DNA of 64,000 nt from Ctena decussata (GCA_963989385.1 OZ022499.1:54735757-54799756), one strand, 5' to 3'. Counted from the first letter of the stretch, positions 22,806 to 34,472 are shown. Notes: generated by a model from the letters alone, not told the origin. Made by a program: numbers and translations.

Positions 22806-23418
22806 ATCCAATTTTTCACTCAGACACACACCAAAGATAAAATAAAGAATAGAGATAAAGAAAATTACATGTATTTTGCAGAGTCATTTTCTAAAGTAAT
22901 CAGTACAAGAACTATAACCCATTAGAATGGCACACATTGAGACAGTGAAGCCTTTTAATACTGTAAAAAAAGAACATACAAAAATTCCTAACTTTCAAAA
23001 TTTTTAAGACACATAGCCAGTATAATTCAAAGCTTTTCCCAGGGTTTTACCGTCTAGTTCCATAATGTTTAGAGGTAGAAATGAACAGTCAGCCAAAAGA
23101 ATTTTGTTACATTACAGGAGTGTATTACTTATTTCAAAAGGGATTAAAATTCAGACAAGGGGGTATAATCCCATCAGTTCGGTACCCTATTTAGGCCAAT
23201 ATTTGATTGTTATCGTAGTTTGTTTTTGACACGCTTCCAGTTTAAGTCTAATCTGCCTGACTAAGACTTTTGTTGCCTCGGGTAAATAGACGGAATATTT
23301 TAAAAAAGTTCGATTTTGTTCGATGAAGTCATCATAAGCTGTATGGTCATTGCTTCATGGTATTTTCATTTGTGTAATATTTTTTTCTACCATTCAACAT
23401 GAGATTTATGATATATAT

Positions 23419-23632
23419 TTAACACTTGAAGAGCTAAAAATGAAAAAAAAAATGCATTTTTAAACAGTTTAGATTCAGATGAGGTGGCTGATGTTAAGCT
23501 GCCTCATCTGGATCTACACTGTTTGTCCTCTAGTCTTTTAATTCTTAATATGATATATCTTAGAGAAAACATATTTTTGAAATTTTACAGGCATAAATTT
23601 TGCCATCTGCTTTTTGGACACTTTAAGGGTTA
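23419..23632. mobile_element. Palindromic MITE, family D copy
   Basis: It starts TTAACACTTGAAGAGC, has the core GAGGTGGCTGATGTTAAGCT, and ends TTTGGACACTTTAAGGGTTA. The outer inverted arms contain TCTAGTCTTTTAATTC and AATATGATATATCTT. Confidence 0.75.
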
Positions 23633-23771
23633 AGGTGCTTAATGGCAGATAAAGAGACCAATGCCAAATTGTTCAAAACAAACCATGTTGTTGGTTAACG
23701 AGACATTAAATTTTCAAACATAATATACCTAAAACCACTGCTATTTTTAGCAGAAAAATTTGAGGGTTTTT

Positions 23772-26260
23772 TAGCTCGCCTGAGCACGAAGTGCTCAGGG
23801 TGAGCTTTTGGGATACCCTGATGTCCGTCGTCCGTCGTACGTCCGGACGTCCGTCCGGACGTCCGGACGTCCGTCAACTTTTGCTTGTGTACACTCTAGC
23901 GGGCACATTTTCGATCCAATCTTTATGAAACTTTGTCAGAATGTTAATCTTTATAAAATCTAGGCCAAGTTCGAAACTTGGTCATGTCGGGTCAAAAACT
24001 AGGTCACTAGGTCAAATCTTAGAAAAACCTTGTGTACGCTCTAGAGGGCACAATTTTCATCCAAAGTTCATGAAACTTTGTCAGAATGTGTATCCTCATA
24101 GTATCTAGGACAAGTTCGAAACTGGGTCACGTCCGGTCTAAAACTAGGTCACTAGGTCAAATCATAGAAAAACCTTGTGTACGCTCTAGAGGACACAGTT
24201 TTGATCCAATCTTTATGAAACTTTGTCAGAATGTTTATCTCCATAAAATCTAGGCCAAGTTTGAAACTGGGTCATGTCGGGTCAAAAACTAGGTCACTAG
24301 GTCAAATCTTAGAAAAACCTTGTGTACGCTCTAGAGGGCACAGTTTTCATCCAAAGTTCATGAAACTTTGTCAGAATGTTTATCCTAATAGTATCTAGGA
24401 CAAGTTTGAAACTGGGTCACGTCAGGTCTAAAACTAGGTCAGTAGGTCAAATCATAGAAAAACCTTTTGTACGCTCTAGAGGACACAGTTTTGATCCAAT
24501 CTTTATGAAACTTTGTCAGAATGTTATCTCCATAAACTCTAGGCCAAGTTCGAAACTGGGTCATGTCGGGTCAAAAACTAGGTCACTAGGTCAAATCTTA
24601 GAAAAACCTTGTGTACGCTCTAGAAGGCACAGTTTTGATCCAAAGTTCATGAAACATCATCAGAAAGTTTATCCTTATAAAATCTAGGAAAAGTTTGAAG
24701 CTGGGTCACCTCGGGTCAAAAACTAGGTCACTAGGTCAAATCATAGAAAAAAACTTGTGTTGCTCTGGAGGACACAGTTTTGATCCAATCTTTATAAAAC
24801 ATTGTCAGAATGTTTATCTCTATAAACTCTAGGCCAAGTTCGAAACTGGGTCTTGTTGGGGCAAAAACTAGGTCACTAGGTCAAATCTTAGAAAAGCCTT
24901 GTGTAGGCTCTAGAAGGCACAGTTTTGATCCAAAGTTCATGAAACTTAATCAGAAAGTTTATCCTCATAATATGTAGGATAAGTTTGAAACTGGGTCATG
25001 TCGGGTCAAAAACTAGGTCACTAGGTCAAATCATAGAAAAACCTTGTGTACGCTCTAGAGGACACAGTTTTGATCTAATCTTTATGAAACTTTGTCAGAA
25101 TGTTTACTTCCATAAACTCTCGGCCAAGTTTGAAAGTAGATCATGTCGGGTCAAAAACAAGGTCACTAGGTCAAATCATAGAAAAACCTTGTGTACGCTC
25201 TAGAGGACACAGTTTTGATCCAAAGTTCATGAAACTTTGTCAGAATGTTTATCCTCATAATATGTAGGATAAATTTGAAACTGGGTCATGTCGGGTCAAG
25301 AACTTGGTCACTAGGTCAAATCTTAGAAAAACCTTGTTATGCTCTAGAGGACACAGTTTTAATCCAATCTTTAAGAAACATTGTCAGAATGTTGATCTCC
25401 ATAAACTCTAGGCCAAGTTCGAAACTGGGTCATGTCGGGTCAAAAACTAGGTCACTAGGTCAAATCTTAGAAAAACCTTGTGTGCGCTATAGAAGGCACA
25501 GTTTTGATCCAAAGTTCATGAAACTTTGTCAGAATGTTTATCCTCATAATATGTAGGACAAGTTTGAAACTGGGTCACGTCGGGTCAAAAACTAGGTCAC
25601 TAGGTCAGATCATAGAAAAACCTTGTGTACGCTCTAGAGGACACAGTTTTAATCAAATCTTTATGAAACTTTGTCAGAATGTTTATCTTCATAAACTCTC
25701 GGCCAACTTTGAAAGTAGGTCATGTCTGGTAAAAAACTAGGTCACTAGGTCAAATCTTAGAAAAACGTTATGTAACCACTAGAAATAGTTTTGATCCAAT
25801 CTTCATGAAACTATGTCAAAATGTTTATTGTCCGTATATCTAAGCCCCTATGAAACTGAGTCACGTCGGCTCAAGGTCAGATCGTAGAAAAAACTTTTTG
25901 TACACCCTAGAGGGCACAGTTTTGATCCAATCTTATTGAAACTCTGTCAGAATGTTTATCTTAATGAAATCTAGGTAAAGTTTGAAACTGGGTCGTGTCG
26001 GGTCAAAAACTTGGTCACTAGGTCAAATATAAGAACGACCTTGTATACGCTCCAGAGGGCACAGTTTTGATCCAATCTCAATGAAACTGTGTCAGAATGT
26101 TTATTCTTACAATATCCAGGCCAAGTTTGAAACTGGGTCATGTTGGGTCAAAAACAAGGTCAAATGTTAGTATGGCAAAAACTCTTATAAATCTTTCCCA
26201 GAGCCAGTGAACTGATTAATGCTCAGGTGAGCGATTCAGGGCCACCATGGCCCTCTTGTT
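23772..26260. repeat. TAGCTCGCCTGAGC block with ~16 units of ~145 bp (DR2 motif array)
   Basis: The head TAGCTCGCCTGAGCACGAAG forms a hairpin around GAGCACGAAGTGCTC. A GTCC/GGAC-rich microsatellite follows (23821-23875), then an array of ~144-146-bp units. The tail is GGTGAGCGATTCAGGGCCAC then CATGGCCCTCTTGTT. Each unit carries TTTGTCAGAATGTTTAT, GAAACTGGGTCATGTCGGGTC and AGGTCACTAGGTCA. Alternate units differ consistently (CCAATCTTTATG with TAGGCCAAG, versus CCAAAGTTCATG with TAGGACAAG), giving a ~290-bp dimeric period. The 103- and 72-codon plus-strand frames inside are translated repeat. Confidence 0.88.
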
Positions 26261-26344
26261 ACACAAAAGTTTGACAAAGACTAACAAATCCTTGACTAAC
26301 GACTTTGTTAAGAATTCTTGTTAGATTTAGATAAGTGTAATATG

Positions 26345-26533
26345 TAATAGTTATACCATGATTTGTCAGCCTGTAGAAGGAGATAATCCACTAGCTTTAG
26401 GAGTGGATTATCTCCTGTACAGGCAGACAAACCATGGTATAACTATTTTATACCACCCTTATCAGTGTAGACCTACCACCCGTGTAAGTGCACTGCAAAA
26501 TAATTTGTGCTAAAGTTGGCATTTTCTGGTAAG
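26345..26533. repeat. Palindromic element around GGAGATAATCCACT
   Basis: AATAGTTATACCATG...CTGTAGAAGGAGATAATCCA pairs with TGGATTATCTCCTGTACAGG...CCATGGTATAACTATT. A second inverted pair, TATACCACCCTTA / TAAGGGTGGTATA, extends to 26533. Confidence 0.75.
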
Positions 26534-27070
26534 GGTGGTATAATTGTAAAGTAAAACTGTTAAAATGTCCCCAGGTTCGGAAATGGCAAGACCCTGATGT
26601 TTATTAGGAGTAATATAGTAAACAGGGTCTTACATGGTAATTATTGAAATAAGGCATTTTTCACAGGAGCCATAAGAATTGTAAAATGGATGGACCTTTA
26701 ATGTTTTTATCTCTGTTAGTTGGAGCAGCTGAATCAAATCGGACTCCTGTGGCATAATGTCTTACAGCTTTTACCATTAAAGAAAATCAATCTGCGTCTA
26801 TTTCTTCATCTGCTCATTGGTTTCAGCTGAAATGTCAAGGCATGGTTTATCAGTCTTTGCCATTGTGACCGAAAATATTATCAGAGAAGTGCTTGATCAA
26901 AAAGTATAGACCCACAAACTGCTGAAAAATTCAGTTGCCTTAATTGGGAGTTCTAGAGAGGACAGTGTGCACTGATCTGCACAGGCTTTCTATTCCACAC
27001 AGTGAGCTAGTCGATCAGTGGAATTTTACATGCCAGAGTTTGAGAAAGCTGAACTTCTTCTTTCATCACT

Positions 27071-27281
27071 GTAATGACCCTTTATATTCAGACAGACAGG
27101 CCTGAGCAAACATTATAGACCCAGATCAAACTGCTCCTGAAGGAGCAGTTTGATCAGGGTCTACAAGGTTTGCCATTCACTAAGAATCATTTGGATGCAT
27201 TAATGTGTGTAAAATCCAATTTCTAAGAATTTTCAAACAATAATTGTCCGATTTTCAGGTGTCCGAAATTTTAGGGTCATT
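27071..27281. mobile_element. Palindromic MITE, family E, full length
   Basis: The ends are GTAATGACCCTTTATATTCA and AAATTTTAGGGTCATTA. The core CAAACTGCTCCTGAAGGAGC faces its complement GTTTGATCAGGGTCTAC. Confidence 0.8.
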
Positions 27282-27395
27282 ATGGTACTTCCCACCTTTC
27301 TTTTGATGATATCAGATGCATATATATTATTTCCTGATATGAGGCTCTGAACAGGACATATTGTAAAGTTATTTTGGATACCGTTTTACCTTTCA

Positions 27396-27828
27396 TTCCC
27401 TAATTCAATTTAGGATATCCATAATTCATTTATGGATATTCTAAAATGAATATAGGATATCCAAAACTAATTTAGGATATCCAAAATTATTTTAGGATAA
27501 CCTATATTCATTTTAGGATATCCATAAATCGATTTTTGGATATCCTTAATTCAGTTTTGGATATCCTTAAATACATTTTTGGAGATCCTTAAATAATTTT
27601 TTGGATATCTAAAAAATCATGCTGAATTTAGGATATCCATAATTCAGTTTTAGGAAATCATAAAATCCGTTTTTGGATATCCAATATTCAGCTGATTTTA
27701 GGATATCAATAATTCATTTTAGGATATCTTAAAATTCATTTATGAATATTCTAAAAAGTATTTTAGGATATCCATAAATGAATTATGGATATCCTAAAAT
27801 GAATTTAAGATATCCATAAATTGGGAAT
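27396..27828. repeat. GGATATCC-rich tandem tract
   Basis: About twenty degenerate copies of a ~20-bp unit, approximately TTAGGATATCCATAAATTCA and its complement. The self-complementary GGATATCC recurs every ~18-25 bp with both orientations of the flanks interleaved. It is flanked on both sides by variants of CTAATTCAATTTAGG and TAAATTGGGAATAAATAG. Confidence 0.85.
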
Positions 27829-27970
27829 AAATAGTTAAATGGCGCCCCTTAAAGTTATAGCTCACCGCGGCAAGAGCTGTTTTAGTCTGGTGTCGGCTTT
27901 GAGTCCATTTTAGCATCGATGTACATGTCGGCATCCACATTGTATATTATGGTTAAAGCTTTTCAAGAGA

Positions 27971-28215
27971 GGTGCCTGGTCAAGTAGTTAGAGGTGTTCA
28001 GCTATTGTGCAGAAGGCAGCTGGTTTGAATCTCTTAGGCCAGCTAGGGACTGCAAAATTCTGTCAACCCAGCAGTAAAAGGGTAGCTTTTCCGAATCAGG
28101 AAATGATAAAGGCAGCAAAAGGAAAAGGATTGACTCTGCCTTTTATATGTTGTGCCCGTGTAGGTCTCTTACATGCACTGCCCCAAGCTGCTATGGCCAG
28201 TAGGCTGTGAGAAAT
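27971..28215 (+). mobile_element. tRNA-related SINE, family 3, plus strand
   Basis: The head GAGGTGCCTGGTCAAGTAGT and GGCAGCTGGTTTGAATCTC resemble A and B boxes. The body contains CCAGCAGTAAAAGGGTAGCT and AAAGGCAGCAAAAGGAAAAG. The family appears inverted at 31148-31425, 31948-32147 (headless), 42442-42655 and 49372-49617. Confidence 0.7.
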
Positions 28216-28661
28216 CTTTAACTGTATGCTTTACCTTTTTAAAGACCCATGTCCCTTAACCAACTGATCAATTCAGTTGATACATGGAGGTTTGTCAGTT
28301 TTACAGAGTACCATCCGGTGACCCTACTTGGTAATTTTGGGTAAAGTAAAAACAACAATTTTGGGAGAATTCTTTGTTTCATATTGACCTCTCTGTTTTG
28401 AATTGTCTTGGTTGACCTTTGTCATTGTTGTAAGTGATTGTAAGTGATGCATCTGTCAGAAGAAAAGGAACAGATTAAAGAAACCACAAATAAAGATGCT
28501 TACATATTATGTACATAGAAATAAGCTGTGGTTTTACCTAGTTGCATAATAATTGTTTATAAAGGTGTGAAAATCCCAGAACACCTGGCCTAATACCGGA
28601 TTATACTGACATATCAAGACACCTTTGGTGTTATTATTGCTGATTAATTATTTGTCCTGTT

Positions 28662-28742
28662 AGATTGGTAAACAAATAAGTGCTGTAAAGGGGAAGAACT
28701 TGAGTTCTTCCCCTTTATAACACTTATTTGTTTATCAATTTG
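28662..28742. repeat. Hairpin GGTAAACAAATAAGTGCTGT / complement
   Basis: The arms are ~38 bp with few mismatches and meet at CTTGAGTTCTTCCCCTTT. Confidence 0.75.
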
Positions 28743-29230
28743 CTCAAGTATTTATTTGTTTGTACATGTTTAAAGGTTTTAAAGGGAAGGAAGTTGTCAA
28801 AATCGGGGCCTAATGTGTTGCCTTTTAATCTGTCAATAAAATAAGAGATAATTGAGGTACAATGCTAAAGAATCGTTTTGGTTTAATTTGTTTAAACAAG
28901 TCTAAATGGCATCGCCCAGTATAAATATAGTCTGTTTGTAAAGTGTCTGGCTGTTTTGTTGGGTTTTCTTTGGCATGCCCTTTTATGAATTTGTTTCCTT
29001 TTGATCCAAAGGGGCAAAAAATAAAGTTTCTGTTGAAACAACAGTTTTTGACTCTGCGGTCTTTCTCCTTTTGTCAAGCTTATATGAAAATTAAAAAAAA
29101 CATATATATATGCAGGCAACAATTAGCTAGTTTGAGTTATCTCTCTTTGAACAATTTAAGCAGAACTGCAGATGAGACTTCTCAATATATTTATGGGATA
29201 TTTTTTTTTTCTTATTTTGCTATATACATA

Positions 29231-29468
29231 TGAGCCGCGACACGACAAAACCAACAATTAGGTTGTGCGGCCAGCGCAGACTCGGATCAACCTGGGCATC
29301 TGCCCAGTCTGATCAGAGTCTTCGCTGTCCGCATGGAGGTAGCTGAGTCCCTTAGCTACCCTTTTAGCACTTAACAAAGAGTCTGACCAGACTGGGCGGA
29401 TGCCAAGGCTGATCTGAGTCTGTGCAGGGCGCACAACCACATTGTTGGTTTTCTCATGTCGCGGCTCA
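29231..29468. mobile_element. Foldback MITE, family B, intact, TA-flanked
   Basis: TGAGCCGCGACACGACAAAA at the left and its complement TTTTCTCATGTCGCGGCTCA at the right, with TA immediately outside both ends, as Tc1/mariner-type MITEs leave. The ends read CATATGAGC and GCTCATATG, so the exact edge could be one or two bases further out. Confidence 0.85.
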
Positions 29469-30910
29469 TATGATGTGGCTCTCATCGTAACCCACTAGGC
29501 AAGGTGGTCCTAATGAGGAACAATACATAGTCTTGAGGACATTTATGAAAAAAAATCACTATTATCATCTAAAACTTTCCATATTTGGACCACTATACTA
29601 GTGAAACCTAATCTAAACCTCTAAAACTGAGATACATCTCTGGAAAATCCAAGCATCAAGAAAATTGCATCTGCAACATTTTGCAAAGAAAATCCAGATG
29701 GGTAGACACTATTTTCAGTTTCGGCACAATAACTAGTAATAATATGTTGCTGAAGAAGATACATTGCTGAAGTTTCATTACTGTATATTTTTTTTCAAAA
29801 GAACTACTGACAATTTTATTTAACAAAATTTAGATAATCACTTGTAAGTAAGTAAGTACTGTAAGTAAGCTTTATTTAAACGAAGAGGGTGACTCATTTG
29901 GCTTTTGCCAATCTTCCATGAGGCCCTCTAAAAGTTCATGCATATAAACTTAACAATTCAACATCATGATAATAAATATGTGAAAAATTACAACAATATG
30001 AAAATGTAAATACATGTACATGTACACTCATTCACACACACATTCATACCAGACCAATTGATGAAGTATGAGTTGATGAAGATAAAAATGTAAAACTAAT
30101 TTAATTGCAGAATTAAAAAATTAAAAAAAAGAACGAAACAGTGAATAAGAAAACAGTCCACAATTTCAAAACGCAAAATATGAACACTTGAGTAGAAGAA
30201 GAAAAACACTCCTATGATATTGGAACTCATTAGACCCAAACTCGCTGCAGCTGTGCCTACATTAAAGAGCCACCTGTGGTACGCAGTCACTATGTTTCTT
30301 CGCTACCCCCCTTAATAAAGAAATGAGTTTCAGCTGTAAATTAAGCATTTCATAGTGCAATGTAGTCCCTTTTCTTAAGACATCCTTCATTTGCACTAGG
30401 AGCTGTCCAGTGTCGTGATGGTAAATTCTCGTTCCACATTATGTTCAGTGTTTATGACATATGACGCCTGTTTATGTGCCAACAGACAATATTCCCCACA
30501 GGGCCACTAAGAAGTTAAGAAGATTTGAAACACTAAGCCTGGTGTTAGCTTTCCTTAAGGGACTTCATTTGTTACTGGAACTAAATCTTCTTGCAGTATT
30601 TCACCACATTACTACAGAAGATGAGAGCTCGTATTCTCTGCTTTATAAATTGAACAAGAAAATATTCTCTGCTTTATAGACTGAACAAGAAAATTTTCTC
30701 ATTTAATGGCACTGTTAGTCAGCAGTTTCTGTTAGTCAACCGTTTCTGTTGTTTTGTGCACTAATCGTAATTACTGGACAGCCTCAGTTTGTGTAGTCAG
30801 ATAATTTGTCACCGAAGTGCTAATGAAGTTTTAGGAACCTATTCAAAGAAACTTCTCCAAAATGGTGAAAGCGTTACGTATAATACTGTGAACCAATTTA
30901 TTTTCACAAC

Positions 30911-30915
<5 letters not shown>

Positions 30916-30945
<30 letters not shown>

Positions 30946-30946
30946 G
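30916..30946 (+). repeat. Poly(T) tract
   Basis: About 30 consecutive T. Not adjacent to a recognisable retrotransposon body, so its origin is unclear. Similar tracts lie near 47278-47312 and 48521-48556. Confidence 0.9.
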
Positions 30947-31147
30947 TGCTTTGCTGATGACACTCATTTTTGCAGCGACTAATTTTTGCCACATTGTTGC
31001 TTGTCTCAGCCATCAACATTGCAGAATAAAGATTTTGCAGCAATTTTTAGCTCGCCTGTACAAATGTACAGGAAGAGCTATTGCACTACCCCCGGCATCA
31101 GTGTCAGTGTTAACATTGGCGGCAGCGGCGTTAGCAAAATGTTAAAA

Positions 31148-31425
31148 AGGTAAGGGTAAAAGTTTCCCATAGCCTAATAGCCGCAGGGGCAGTGGGGGTT
31201 AGAGACCCACTGTATCTTGGGCACAACAGATAAAAGGTGGAGCCCATCCCTCTCTTTTTGCTGCCTTATCTTTCCCTGGTTCGAAAAAGGTACCCATTTA
31301 CTGCTGGGTTGACAGAGAGAGTTTTCCAGTCCTCAGATGGCCAAACCTGGGTGTGATATCATGACCTTCCGGCGGCTTTCTGCACCATAACTGAGTCACT
31401 CTAACCACTGGGCCACGGCGCCTCT
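31148..31425 (-). mobile_element. tRNA-related SINE, family 3, minus strand, long copy
   Basis: Read on minus it starts GAGGCGCCGTGGCCCAGTGG TTAGAG, a good A-box region, then GTGCAGAAAGCCGCCGG. It continues with CAGCAGTAAATGGGTACC and ends with the GGAAACTTTTACCCTTACC segment. A short fragment of the TAGCTCGCCTG block head (31049-31142) abuts it. Confidence 0.75.
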
Positions 31426-31947
31426 CTTAAGATGTGAAAGTTTTATGTTAAAGTTTTTTATGTGATGGGCAAGGCTCTATTGAGCGAGCTGTCCTGTACT
31501 GGGACAGGTCTTGTTTTTTCATACACATTACCGGTATTCCTCAACTCAAAAGTCCTGAAAGTAAACAGCATTGTGAAAACAGGTAATACAGAGACAAAAT
31601 TGCCTGAGCAGACAGGGTAGACCCATCTAAGAAGTTGTCTGATGAGTATCTGCACATTTCTCCTACAAGTTTTGGCACATTACATAGAAGGATAATGTAG
31701 AAATTTTAGGATGTTAATTAATTGCAGTAATTGGTAAGGTGTTCCAATAATAGGGTCATTACAGCAGTGATCCATGAAATTTTATGTGAATGGGTACACT
31801 TTCAGTGAAACTAACTCTGTTATTTTCATTTTTTCCTCCCATTTAACTCTTCATGGAATGATTTTCTCATCGAAGGAGCAGATTCTTTCCTTTAAAAGGG
31901 AATGCTTTTGTCACACACACTAGCAGATAGGAAGCCACAACAGTTAG

Positions 31948-32147
31948 TGTAAAGGTAAAGGTTTCCCTTAGCTTAGTGGCCGTGCATATATGGGCAGTGA
32001 GATGTAGGGGCCTACTGTATCTTGGCCACAGCAAATAAAAAGTGGAGCCCATCCCTCTCCTTTTGCTGCCTTGTCCTTCCCTGATTTGAATCATACCCAT
32101 TTACTGCTGGATTGCCAGAAATAGTTTTTCAGTCACCAGATGGCCAG
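31948..32147 (-). mobile_element. SINE family 3, headless copy
   Basis: The body segments (CAGCAGTAAATGGGTATG, GGCAGCAAAAGGAGAGGGAT, GCTAAGGGAAACCTTTACC on the minus strand) are present, but the tRNA-like head is missing, consistent with 5' truncation. A family A foldback fragment (31788-31935) lies just upstream. Confidence 0.65.
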
Positions 32148-32306
32148 ATGGCATAAACTTTAGTCAAATTTTCTGGTTTAGCTCTTGTTTTGTGACAATG
32201 CACAGACGGTCTAGACGTAGCATTATATGGCTTGTCTTTTATACATGTACAGTTGCACCTCATTTTCCAATCCTCATGTTGACATTTTTCAACACAATCT
32301 AAGAAA

Positions 32307-32491
32307 CACACCGGGCAGGCGGCAATCCAAAACGCTCATTACAATCGATTAACACAGATAAAAAACCGTTAGAGACAGCGTTTTCGATTGCAAATTGGCG
32401 ATAATTTTCAATTTAAAACGCTGTTTCTAATGGTTTTTGATCCCCGTTTGTCGACTGCATAAGCGTTTTCGATTGCTGCCTACCAGGTGTG
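32307..32491. mobile_element. Foldback MITE with CACCGGGCAGGCGGCAATC termini
   Basis: The left arm CACACCGGGCAGGCGGCAAT and right arm ATTGCTGCCTACCAGGTGTG are complementary, followed inside by AAAACGCT and AACAGCGTTTT pairs. About 185 bp, no coding. Confidence 0.8.
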
Positions 32492-33213
32492 AGAAACAAT
32501 TGCTCAAATTATAAAGTATTCTCAGTGCAGTTCTTTGATTTATAACCAAGTAACTTTGGCAGAAAACAGAAAGACGATTTTCTCCTGAGCTTTAATATCT
32601 TACAATCTTCTTTGGGCATTAGTGGGAGAATAAGTCACCTGAATCTTAACTAAGATTTTAAGAAAATCACTGTTTATATCCAAGCAAAAGATGTGCTAAA
32701 AGTAAAATTTCCCATAAACAAACACAATTTAACACCTTTATTAAAGATATTTCTCATATTTTTATCATCATGTAAGAAAATATGCTATATTTTATATGAT
32801 ATTTAGGCATTTTGAGTGAGATATATTTTATATCTGCACTGCATTATAGATGCTAAAAATACTTTTTCTGTTGCATTATGGGTAGAAAATATGGCAATAA
32901 TCAGGTTGTTTCTTTAGGAGAAGCAAATTCCCTTATTTACACTGTAATAGCTTATTAAACATCATATATTAGCAGCTCAATCGTATTTGACTAAATACCA
33001 AACTTAATACACGGATCCCTTGAGAAAACTTGAAAATAGTCTAAGTATATTGAGAAAATATTATTTTCTTGTAGACATAAACCCATTACACTAATGCCGG
33101 CTAAGAAATCTGATTTGGAACAAAATGTCCCCTATATAAGAGGCATAAGAGCAAAGCTTGAATATTTCATTCTTTGACTTTCATGTGGAATTTTCTGTTG
33201 TTGTTCTTTTCAG

Positions 33214-33287
33214 AGAGAAAGAGGATGATCTAGAAAGAAAGTTTGAACTGTTAAATCGGGAGTTACGAGCTATGATGGCCATTGAAG
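33214..33287 (+). CDS. EHBP1: EHBP1 exon h: bMERB LERKFELLNREL segment
   Basis: The acceptor TTCTTTTCAG ends at 33213 and the donor GAAG/GTGAGG is at 33288. The exon is 74 nt, phase 2 in and 1 out. The leading A completes Leu from exon g. The exon encodes EKEDDLERKFELLNRELRAM then MAIE, matching the family block LExxxELLNRELRAMxAIEDW, whose D-W is supplied across the next splice. It lies between the two longest introns, 12.9 kb upstream and 17.5 kb downstream. Confidence 0.94.
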
Positions 33288-33437
33288 GTGAGGTTTGTTT
33301 TGCAAGAGGCTGCTTAGCTCCATATAAATGGTGGATTAGATATATTTTTGGAGTGTTTGATGGGTTTACCCTAGATATGTTATGTTTCCTCCTTATAAAC
33401 TCCCCTTTGAGGCAGTTTTTCATGAAATTATTGAGGT

Positions 33438-33644
33438 ATAGTCAACTCCCGATATCTCAAACACTGATATCTCAAAGTATCTTCTTATATTAAAGAATGT
33501 ACTTTCTATTTTTATTTACATTTCAACTCCTGTTATCTCAAACTACTGATATCTCAAAGTAAATGTTCTGGTACCAGAAAATTTACTTTGAGATATCGGT
33601 AGTTTGGGCTGAAGTTCAACTTCAAGATATCGAGAGTTGACAGT
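33438..33644. mobile_element. Pogo/Tigger-like MITE (TAGTCAACTCCCGATATCTC)
   Basis: The left end AGTCAACTCCCGATATCTCA and right end CAAGATATCGAGAGTTGAC are inverted. CAGTCAAC-type ends at TA sites are usual for Tc1/mariner pogo-group elements. Internal copies of GATATCTCAAAGTA are also inverted about GGTACC. Confidence 0.7.
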
Positions 33645-33787
33645 ATTTATAGGGAGAACATTCCATAGTGATTCTGATATTTTTCTGGTATTATTATTCC
33701 CTTAAAGAGAAGTTATGGCTGCTTTTTAAACTGCCTGTATAAAGAGTTCTAATGAGGGAACATAACATACCTTTTATGGATAAAGTG

Positions 33788-33957
33788 GACCCTCTATACA
33801 AGACGTCATTTGTTCCCAAATATTTTGAAGTTAAACTGAATTTGCTGTTATAAAGAATACATATTTTGAACAATAAAGCCATTCCGTGCATATCAAAATG
33901 ATGTAATATACAATTGTGCTGTTGTAATGAATGCGGTTATAAAGAGGGTTGACTGTA
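33788..33957 (-). mobile_element. Pogo-like element remnant
   Basis: The right end GTTATAAAGAGGGTTGACTG followed by TA matches the TA-CAGTCAACCC class of ends. The left end TGGACCCTCTATACAAGACG is degenerate. Confidence 0.5.
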
Positions 33958-34273
33958 TATAAGAAAAAATGTCTTGGAATAGTCATCAAATACCACCTTA
34001 TCTGGAAAAAGTGTAAATTGAGGGAAGAATATTATTTACATCGGTAGCATAGTCTGTTTATTCTTGAAGTATAGTGCTGGATCCAGTGTTTTCCAGATTT
34101 ATTCTGATATGTTTCATTTCAAAGTGAGGCTAACATTTTCTGACAAGTTCAGATTTGTCTGCCACCTGCAGCAGCAAAAGGGACATAAGAAAGGTAAGTA
34201 TGACTACAAACAGGATAATGTACCTTTGATTAATACAGTAAATGACCTGATATTGAACTTCCTTACATTGACA

Positions 34274-34472
34274 GTGCTCCAGATAAGAAAGGGTAACAGG
34301 GATAATTCTAAGATAATTTTTCTTATTTCTCAACGAAAACATACGTTGTGACCCCTCATTAGAACCGTCTCTGCGAGACAGTTCTAATGAGGGGTCACAA
34401 TGTATATTTTAAAGGAAAAATTAAGAAAATTATCCAAAAATTATCCCTGTTACCCCTTCTTATCTGGAGCAC
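34274..34472. mobile_element. ~200-bp foldback MITE (GTGCTCCAGATAAGAA termini)
   Basis: GTGCTCCAGATAAGAAAGGG at the left pairs with CCCCTTCTTATCTGGAGCAC at the right. Pairing continues inward (GTAACAGGGATAAT; GTGACCCCTCATTAGAAC) to a loop at CTCTGCGAG. Half-copies appear near 5325-5445 and 33750. Confidence 0.85.

Larger units (their letters stand above)
20354..33213 (+). other. EHBP1 intron after exon g (12.9 kb)
   Basis: It includes a minisatellite (20400-21075), hairpins (22597-22805, 26345-26533, 28662-28742), family D (23419-23632), the 145-bp array (23772-26260), family E (27071-27281), a GATATCC tract (27396-27828), SINE3 copies (27971-28215, 31148-31425, 31948-32147), family B (29231-29468), poly(T) (30916-30946) and a foldback (32307-32491). 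No second gene seen. Confidence 0.75.

Noticed and set aside
24376..25740. Several 68-103-codon plus-strand frames with KLGHVGSKTRSLGQI repeats
   Set aside because: They are translations of the 145-bp array with stops and frameshifts in other units; no start context or gene structure. Repeat DNA explains them fully.
30843..31145. 118-codon plus frame and 66-codon minus frame around poly(T)
   Set aside because: Dominated by a phenylalanine or lysine run from the T tract; no support.
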